Below are positions 51,494 to 56,602 of a stretch of 56,602 nt of DNA, piece after piece. The notes under the pieces are model-generated. The model ran no database searches and had not been told where the DNA came from. It saw only the letters and a program-made list of their open reading frames with translations. Position numbers and translations under genes: made by a program. The stretch's first letter is position 1. Each line of letters opens with the position of its first letter. Source of the stretch: JBPBQZ01 sp050955105 (GTDB taxonomy: Bacteria; Pseudomonadota; Gammaproteobacteria; Burkholderiales; Burkholderiaceae); the NCBI GenBank assembly GCA_050955105.1, contig JBPBQZ010000035.1, positions 1 through 56,602 of the forward strand. The letters run 5' to 3'.

Positions 51494-52985
51494 GCTTCCC
51501 ATCGTTTCGCTGCCGCAGCCCCCCCTTAATGTCTCCGCAGCGCCGCGTTTCGCGCTGCCGCCGTTAACGCTTTACCGTTCCTCCGCATCGATCCCTCATC
51601 GCACACCGATCGCGCGCCCCGACCTGGGTACCCGCGCCGGCTGGGTGGATGCATTGTCGCGAGGTGCGGATGCATTCTCGCGACCTATCTCCTCCTTCAA
51701 AGACGCGGCAGATTTGCTCCGCGGACGTGCACCGCAATCACCTGCCGCGCCCGGCGCAGGCGCATCGGGCGATGCATTGTCATTGGCTGACACGCTGTGG
51801 AGCTGGTCTCCGCTGGGTAATATGCACCGCGCTGCTAGCATCTGGCTACGTCTTGGCGCAGCGGCGCTCACGCGCGCAGAAATCGACAGCGGGCTGGCGA
51901 CCGATGCACTCTATGCGTTGCCGAACGTCCGGCCAGTTGCCTCTTCACAACGCTCATCAGTTCGTCAGCCGAGCGTGCGATCGCCGGCCCGAGGTTTTTC
52001 GAGGCAGGCCGCGCCGCGGGATCGTCCATGCTGCGCCCACCTGACTCGCGAACCCGCTGCGCGCGTCGATACGCTGCGTCCGTATGCAATCCCGGATGCC
52101 GGCCCGCGTCCCCTCGCGAACAAAAGTGGCCTAATAAGCATCAAGGGCAAGCCACACATCGAAATGGATCAGCGACTGTATCGGGTGCGCTACGACGCGG
52201 ACAACGCAACCTGGCGCATCGTGGCGCCGCCGCCCGAGCACGCCGCGACTATTCCAGTGCGGCGCGACGCCCACGGCGCATGGCATGTGCATACGCAGAT
52301 CGGTCTGCTAGGAGGCGTGCGCTCCGAGAAGAGCAGCCCGATAGGCGAAGCGCCAGCATCGATCTACGTTAGGAGACAACGCGCAGATAGCGGGTCGGCT
52401 TCGACTTTGAAAGACCCGGGGGAAGACATGCTGTCGGCAGACTCGCCGGTTCCGCGCGGCCTTGAAAGGCTTGATATCGCCATGGGCGAAGCAGCGACTG
52501 CCGAAGCCGCGCAAGTGCTTACCACCAGCGGACTCAGCGACTGCTCGGCGATCACGCTGCTCAGCCAGCGCGATCCGCACACCGGTATCTATCGGCACCG
52601 GTCAATGCTGCACGTGACAGGCTCATCGCTGGACGCCGCGCTCGTCGTCCAGCGCGGCGGCAGCCGGCGCATGATGAGCGCCGGCGCGGCCGTGGAAGCG
52701 CTGATCGCAGAAGCCGGCGCCGTTGATAGCAAGTTGATCGTCGCCTTCGGCACGCGATCGTCCAGCACCATCGGCCGCGTCATCGTCATCGCACAAGAAT
52801 ACAAAGGCCGAGTGCCGCTGCTGTCGCTGATCGAACGGGTCGGCGCTGCCGACACGCGTTTCTATATCCACGGCAGCCGCTGCGAAATAACGCCACGCGG
52901 CGAATACCTGGAAGAAGACGCGCGCACAGGCGGGCTCAGCGACACCGTCGCCAGCGATCTCGCGATGGCACGCGAGCATGTGTGA
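51492..52985 (+). CDS. Putative secreted effector with CheD/CNF-like deamidase domain
   Basis: The 497-residue frame opens at TTG 51492. No ribosome-binding site fits, and a GTG near 51645 is another option. Residues 1-210 are Pro/Ser/Ala/Arg-rich with a Ser/Pro-rich N-terminus (SLPQPPLNVSAAPRFALPP) typical of secreted effectors. Residues about 212-275 hold a module seen in large proteobacterial toxins (LYRVRYDADNATWRIVAPPP; RRDAHGAWHVHTQIGLLGG). Residues about 335-480 hold GLSDCSAITLL (Cys351) followed by SMLHVTG (His374). Then come KLIVAFGTRSSSTIGRVIV and a final beta pair (FYIHGSRCEITPRGEYL). This order matches the CheD-type glutamine deamidase fold by eye. There is no signal peptide. It lies alone, 198 bases after the exonuclease gene. 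The function is inference. Confidence 0.6.
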   Translation: MLPIVSLPQPPLNVSAAPRFALPPLTLYRSSASIPHRTPIARPDLGTRAGWVDALSRGADAFSRPISSFKDAADLLRGRAPQSPAAPGAGASGDALSLADTLWSWSPLGNMHRAASIWLRLGAAALTRAEIDSGLATDALYALPNVRPVASSQRSSVRQPSVRSPARGFSRQAAPRDRPCCAHLTREPAARVDTLRPYAIPDAGPRPLANKSGLISIKGKPHIEMDQRLYRVRYDADNATWRIVAPPPEHAATIPVRRDAHGAWHVHTQIGLLGGVRSEKSSPIGEAPASIYVRRQRADSGSASTLKDPGEDMLSADSPVPRGLERLDIAMGEAATAEAAQVLTTSGLSDCSAITLLSQRDPHTGIYRHRSMLHVTGSSLDAALVVQRGGSRRMMSAGAAVEALIAEAGAVDSKLIVAFGTRSSSTIGRVIVIAQEYKGRVPLLSLIERVGAADTRFYIHGSRCEITPRGEYLEEDARTGGLSDTVASDLAMAREHV

Positions 52986-52994
52986 AGGACGCGG

Positions 52995-54743
52995 ATGTGG
53001 CAAACTCGGCCGGCGCCGTTATCGTCAGCGCCAACGCCGACACCATGTTTCACGCCCGCTGCAGGATCTCCTGAACCGTTGAATACCTCTGCCCCCTACG
53101 ACTTCGTCATCGATCGACCCATCGTCTTCGTCGATCTGGAAACCACCGGCGGCAATGCCAGCGACGATCGGATCACCGAAATCGGCGTGGTCGAAGTCGG
53201 GCCCAATGGCATCGACCAATGGAGCACGCTAGTCGATCCGCAGCAGCCGATTCCACCCTTCATCCAGCAACTCACTGGCATCAATGATGGAATGGTGCGC
53301 GGCCAGCCCAGCTTCGCCACGCTGGCCGATGGCTTGGCCGAGCGCCTGGCGGGCAAGCTGTTTGTCGCGCATAACGCGCGCTTCGATTACGGCTTTCTCA
53401 AAAATGAGTTCAGGCGCGTTGGCATACGCTTCAGCGCCGACGTGCTGTGCACCGTGCGGCTCTCGCGCGCGCTGTTTCCCTCGGTGGCACGGCATGGGCT
53501 GGATGCATTGATTGCGCGTTTTGGATTGCAGCCCACTGGTCGGCATCGCGCGTTGGCGGACGCGGAACTGTTGTGGCAGTTCTGGCAGAAGCTGCATGAG
53601 ATGTATGCGGCGGAACTTGTACAGTCGGCGGTGCGCAATCTTGTCAGGCGCGCCACGCTGCCTTCTTCCCTGCCGGAAAACGCCTTGAGCAGCTTGCCCG
53701 AGCGGCCGGGGGTTTATCTTTTTCATGGGGATGATGGCGGGCCGCTGTACGTCGGAAAAAGCGTGAACCTGCGGCAGCGCGTGGCGGCCCATTTCTCAGG
53801 CGACCATCGGCTTGCGCAAGACATGCGCATCTCACAATCGATTCGGCGCATCGAACATCGTGAAACGGTTGGTGAGGTTGGGGCGCTGCTGTTGGAAGCG
53901 CATCTCGTAAAAACGCTGACCCCGGTTTATAACCAGCGGCTGCGTAAGCGGACGAGCTTGTGCAGTTGGCAGATGGCGCCGGATGCCGACGTGCCGGTGT
54001 TGGTGCGGGATCGAGATATCGATTTTTCGCGATCGGCGCACCTGTTCGGGGCATTTGGTTCGAAGGGCGGCGCAGAGTCGAGGCTGCGAAAGCTCGCGGA
54101 TTTGCACGGGCTTTGCCATGGGCTGTTGGGGCTGGAGAAGGTGCCGGTCGGGCGGTCATGTTTCGCGTATCAGGTGCAGCAGTGTGCGGGGGCTTGTCTT
54201 GATGTGGCGGGTGCTTCGGGGGCTGGCGTTGATTTGGACGTTTATTCTGGCGTTGATTCAGACGTTGAAGTTGAGGTCGATTCAACCGCTGAAGTCGCAA
54301 GCAATCGTCAATTTGAGACGCGCGCCGAGCATGCGTTGCGCGTTCGGCAAGCGCTGGAGCCGCTGCGACTGGCAGCATGGCCTTATCCTGGCGCGGTTGC
54401 GTTGGTCGAGCGCGATGAGGCGGGTGCGGCGCAATGGCATCTGCTGGAAAACTGGTGTTATCTCGGGTCGGTGAATGCAGAAAATGAGATTGCTGGGTTT
54501 TTCGAGACGGCGCCGGCGTGGCCGGTGTTTGATCACGACTGTTATGTGATTTTGCGACAGCGCTTGTTGGATGGGCTGCTGTCGGTTGTTGATGTGAGTG
54601 GGATGAAGGCGTTCAGGTTGAGTCCTTTGTCAGCGGAATCGGTTACTCGCCGATTGAAGAATCAAAATAAGCCGCCGCGATCAAAGCTCGGGGATGTGGA
54701 CGAGACGCCGCGTGACAGTTATCAATTCAGTCTCGGTCTATGA
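52995..54743 (+). CDS. Exonuclease / GIY-YIG (UvrC-like, Cho-like) fusion protein
   Basis: The 582-residue product joins two nuclease domains. Residues about 40-205 are a DnaQ-type exonuclease (IVFVDLETTGGNASDDRITE, FVAHNARFDYGFLKNEF, HRALADAELLWQFW). Residues about 230-320 are a GIY-YIG domain (LPERPGVYLFHGDDGGPLYVGKS, VNLRQRVAAHF; GEVGALLLEAHLVKTLTPVYN), as in UvrC/Cho. The rest is UvrC-like (GLEKVPVGRSCFAYQVQQCAG), interrupted by an acidic Val/Asp/Glu insert (DVEVEVDSTAEV, about 415-430). ATG 52995 has AAGGA five bases upstream. A TTG at 53079 would remove a non-conserved 28-residue start. This fusion is common in beta-proteobacteria and likely acts in nucleotide excision repair. It overlaps the PAP2 gene by four bases. 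Confidence 0.9.
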   Translation: MWQTRPAPLSSAPTPTPCFTPAAGSPEPLNTSAPYDFVIDRPIVFVDLETTGGNASDDRITEIGVVEVGPNGIDQWSTLVDPQQPIPPFIQQLTGINDGMVRGQPSFATLADGLAERLAGKLFVAHNARFDYGFLKNEFRRVGIRFSADVLCTVRLSRALFPSVARHGLDALIARFGLQPTGRHRALADAELLWQFWQKLHEMYAAELVQSAVRNLVRRATLPSSLPENALSSLPERPGVYLFHGDDGGPLYVGKSVNLRQRVAAHFSGDHRLAQDMRISQSIRRIEHRETVGEVGALLLEAHLVKTLTPVYNQRLRKRTSLCSWQMAPDADVPVLVRDRDIDFSRSAHLFGAFGSKGGAESRLRKLADLHGLCHGLLGLEKVPVGRSCFAYQVQQCAGACLDVAGASGAGVDLDVYSGVDSDVEVEVDSTAEVASNRQFETRAEHALRVRQALEPLRLAAWPYPGAVALVERDEAGAAQWHLLENWCYLGSVNAENEIAGFFETAPAWPVFDHDCYVILRQRLLDGLLSVVDVSGMKAFRLSPLSAESVTRRLKNQNKPPRSKLGDVDETPRDSYQFSLGL

Positions 54744-55348
54744 GCGTATCAAAGCATGTCTGGTGGGCCATCACCAACTTCGGTGACGCTGGATTGACGG
54801 TACCCCTGGCGGCGGCGCTTGCGGGATGGCTGGCTATTGCGGATCGTTATCTCGCCGTTCGCTGGTTGTTAATGCTGGCGGTCGGCGCTGCGATCGTCGG
54901 TGTGACCAAAATCCTTTATGCAGGATGTGGCATCGAGATCGAGGCCATTGGCTTTCGCGTGGTCAGCGGACACTCGATGCTGGCCTCGGCCGTATGGCCG
55001 GGCGTATTCGCCGTGCTGGCTTACGGGATTGGTCGTCAATATCTGCGCGTGGGCATTGGAATTGGCGTGCTCGCCGCAATCACCATCGGCGTGTCGCGGT
55101 TTTTTGTGAACGCGCATTCGGTATCGGAGATTATCGCCGGGGTCGTGGTGGGACTGGCGGTGGTGCTGGTGTTTTTGCGGATCTTCGAGCAACGTGCGCC
55201 GCAGCTTCCCGACGCGCGGTACACAGCACTCGCAGCAGTTGGCTTCGCCATCATCGTTGTCATCGCATACGGACACGGCACGCCGATCCAGGCCTTGATC
55301 GACAGATGGTCGCCCTCTGTGTGCAGGCAGTTGCTGGGATTGTCTTAA
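54740..55348 (+). CDS. PAP2-family membrane phosphatase
   Basis: The 202-residue product has about five membrane helices and the three PAP2 motifs in reduced form: KILYAGCGIEIEAIGFRVV (motif 1 region), SGHSMLASAVWP (motif 2 with the catalytic His), and SRFFVNAHSVSEIIAGVVVG (motif 3, with Ser-Arg and His). The usual final Asp of motif 3 is replaced (HSVSEI). The family dephosphorylates lipids or undecaprenyl pyrophosphate at the membrane. It starts within the fusion nuclease stop (ATGA at 54740). A strong hairpin follows nine bases after its stop. Confidence 0.87.
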   Translation: MSVSKHVWWAITNFGDAGLTVPLAAALAGWLAIADRYLAVRWLLMLAVGAAIVGVTKILYAGCGIEIEAIGFRVVSGHSMLASAVWPGVFAVLAYGIGRQYLRVGIGIGVLAAITIGVSRFFVNAHSVSEIIAGVVVGLAVVLVFLRIFEQRAPQLPDARYTALAAVGFAIIVVIAYGHGTPIQALIDRWSPSVCRQLLGLS

Positions 55349-55356
55349 TAAAAGTA

Positions 55357-55388
55357 AAGGGCAGCGACCCTTGCAGGTTGCTGCCCTT
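55357..55388 (-). terminator. Terminator hairpin between convergent genes
   Basis: AAGGGCAGCGACC-N6-GGTTGCTGCCCTT forms a 13-bp stem with one G-T pair. On the minus strand it is followed by a T-rich tail (TTTACTTTTATT), so it best serves the Gly/Ser/His-repeat gene. It may also end the PAP2 transcript on the plus strand. Confidence 0.8.
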
Positions 55389-55423
55389 CGTCCGCTGCTC
55401 GTGATGCTTGCCGGTCGCTTCGT

Positions 55424-55451
55424 AGGGGCCAAGCCGCGTTGCTCGGCCCCT
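55424..55451. other. Second hairpin in the convergent gap
   Basis: AGGGGCC-N14-GGCCCCT is a perfect 7-bp stem with a 14-base loop, between the first terminator and the repeat-protein stop. No T-run follows on either strand. It may assist termination or protect the 3' end. Confidence 0.4.
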
Positions 55452-55488
55452 TCCTTACGCGAACTTCAACCTTGAGCAGTTTGCTGCA

Positions 55489-56602
55489 TTAGCGGCCGTG
55501 TCCACCACCGCCGTGGCCGCCACCGTGACCGCCGCCGCCGACGCCGCCACCGTGGCCACCACCCATGCCGCCGTGGCCACCACCAATACCGCCGTGACCG
55601 CCACCGCCGAAGCCGCCGTGGCCACCGAAGCCGCCATGACCACCATGGCCGCCGTCGCCGTGCCCACCTTCGCCGTGCCCACCTTCGCCATGACCGCCGT
55701 CGCCATGGCCGCCTTCGCCACCGCCCTCGCCATGACCGCCGCCGATGCCGTGACCGCCGTCACCATGGCCGCCTTCACCACCGCTCGAGCTGCCGCCACC
55801 GCCCCAACCACCGTGACCGCCGTCGCCATGGCCACCCTCGCCGTGGCCGCCTTCACCACCGCCTGAGCTGCCGCCACCGCCCCAACCGCCGTGGCCGCCA
55901 TCACCGTGACCACCGTCGCCATGACCGCCGTCACCGTGGCCACCTTCGCCGTGGCCACCTTCACCACCGCTCGAGCTACCACCACCCCAACCGCCGTGAC
56001 CACCGCCGGATGAACTGCCGCCACCCGAGCTGCTGCCACCAGAACTACTGCCGTGGCCACCGCCAGATGAGCTGCCGCCACCTGAAGAACTGCCGCCGGA
56101 GCTGCTGCCACCGCTGCTACCGCCCGATGAGCTTCCGCCGGAGCTACTTCCATGACCGCCACCGGATGAGCTACCGCCGCCCGAGCTACTGCCGCTGCTG
56201 CTGCCACCCGACGAACTTCCGCCAGAGCTGCTGCCGTGACCGCCACCGGATGAGCTGCCGCCGCCTGAACTGCTACCGCCCGACGAGCTGCCGCCGGAGC
56301 TGCTTCCATGACCGCCACCGGAGGAGCTACCGCCACCCGAGCTACTGCCGCTGCTGCTGCCGCCCGACGAACTTCCGCCAGAGCTGCTGCCGTGACCACC
56401 GCCGGACGAGCTACCGCCACCCGAGCTACTGCCGCTGCTGCTGCTGCCCGACGAACTACCGCCAGAGCTGCTGCCGTGACCGCCACCGGACGAGCTACCG
56501 CCGCCCGAGCTACTACCACTGCTGCCGCCCGACGAACTACCGCCAGAGCTGCTGCCGGGACCGCCGCCGGACGAGCTTCCGCCACCCGAGCTGCTACCAC
56601 TG
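55489..56602 (-). CDS. Gly/Ser/His tandem-repeat protein, N-terminus outside window
   Basis: Reading the minus strand with codons in phase with the TAA at 55491-55489 gives 370 residues and no start, so the gene continues past the right edge. The first 200 visible residues are a 28-residue repeat of GHG, SSSGG and SSSGS blocks. The last 150 change to GGHGDGGHGEGGHG with GGWGGGGSS inserts, ending GGGHGGGGHGR. The composition is almost only Gly, Ser, His, Asp and Glu, with a few Trp. This frame is preferred because other frames give Ala/Val/Arg strings. It is likely an exported or surface, flexible, possibly metal-binding protein. No domain is recognisable. Confidence 0.72.
   Translation of the reverse strand, partial: SGSSSGGGSSSGGGPGSSSGGSSSGGSSGSSSGGGSSSGGGHGSSSGGSSSGSSSSGSSSGGGSSSGGGHGSSSGGSSSGGSSSGSSSGGGSSSGGGHGSSSGGSSSGGSSSGGGSSSGGGHGSSSGGSSSGGSSSGSSSGGGSSSGGGHGSSSGGSSSGGSSGGSSSGGSSSGGGSSSGGGHGSSSGGSSSGGGSSSGGGHGGWGGGSSSGGEGGHGEGGHGDGGHGDGGHGDGGHGGWGGGGSSGGGEGGHGEGGHGDGGHGGWGGGGSSSGGEGGHGDGGHGIGGGHGEGGGEGGHGDGGHGEGGHGEGGHGDGGHGGHGGFGGHGGFGGGGHGGIGGGHGGMGGGHGGGVGGGGHGGGHGGGGHGR
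56126..56540 (-). repeat. 84-base coding tandem repeats
   Basis: At least four units of about 84 bases, and one shortened unit of about 72, begin near 56126, 56211 (short), 56282, 56366 and 56450. Each encodes a GHGSSSGGSSSGG-type 28-residue block. Copies differ mostly at third codon positions. Sequence assembly across it may be unreliable. Confidence 0.75.

Noticed and set aside
55498..55866. Plus-strand Ala/Thr/Val-rich frame in the repeat region
   Set aside because: Antisense by-product of the repeats, with no ribosome-binding site.
56126..56540. Possible CRISPR-like array
   Set aside because: Units are contiguous 84-base coding repeats with no unique spacers between them.
55455..56600. 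Minus-strand 381-residue Ala/Val/Arg-rich frame over the repeat region
   Set aside because: It is a frame shift of the Gly/Ser/His repeat. The neighbouring frame gives a coherent repeat protein ending at TAA 55491-55489. The Ala/Val string has no natural pattern.

Overview
The window is high-GC DNA (roughly 60 % by eye) with the gene content of a beta-proteobacterium, most likely Burkholderiaceae. The pointers are an rsmI / yraN / SIS-domain / BON-lipoprotein locus, a DUF3008 protein, an EpsC-type serine acetyltransferase, and a type VI secretion (T6SS) cluster carrying DUF2169, DUF3540 and DUF4150 accessory genes. No rRNA, insertion sequence, phage gene or CRISPR array was seen. One tRNA is present. 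The genus cannot be fixed from the sequence alone.

Region 1 (342-27643, all plus strand) is a nearly gapless T6SS locus. Its order is tssA, a divergent Hcp-like gene, tssB, tssC, hcp, tssE, tssF, tssG, tssH(clpV), vgrG, vgrG, DUF2169-pentapeptide, pentapeptide, DUF3540, DUF4150/PAAR-like, tssJ, tssK, tssL, tssM. Many junctions are ATGA or TAATG overlaps, which suggests translational coupling. A 360-base non-coding stretch before tssB holds AT-rich dyads and is the best internal promoter region. All structural classes are present: sheath, tube, baseplate, ClpV, spike, and the membrane complex JLM. No obvious stand-alone effector/immunity pair lies inside. The cargo candidates are the long tail of the first VgrG and the pentapeptide proteins.

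Region 2 (27670-34625) holds a small FPASDPP-motif protein, a low-affinity iron permease-family protein, an unrecognised 316-aa protein, a serine acetyltransferase, and a divergent GMC oxidoreductase / methylmalonate-semialdehyde dehydrogenase pair. The gap between that pair carries two copies of the same dyad, GATATTG-N7-CAATATC. A DUF3008 protein follows.

Region 3 (34699-45250) holds a two-gene Rad50/Mre11-like pair (YhaN/YhaO type) behind a tRNA-Ala(CGC) and a strong terminator. It continues with a small membrane protein, a divergent response regulator / 7TM histidine kinase pair, and a GGDEF-family membrane protein with a broken signature motif.

Region 4 (45405-51293) is the envelope and housekeeping block: BON lipoprotein (DolP-like), SIS protein (DiaA/GmhA-like), YraN, RsmI, RlpA, an MBL-fold hydrolase and a DnaQ-fold exonuclease. 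The 700 bases between rlpA and the MBL gene contain no convincing ORF but a series of stem-loops that may be an uncharacterised RNA.

Region 5 (51492-56602) begins with a 497-residue protein that looks like a secreted effector. Its C-terminal domain resembles, by eye, the CheD/CNF-type glutamine deamidase fold. It is followed by an exonuclease/GIY-YIG fusion protein and a PAP2 membrane phosphatase. The window ends inside a minus-strand gene for an extreme Gly/Ser/His tandem-repeat protein.
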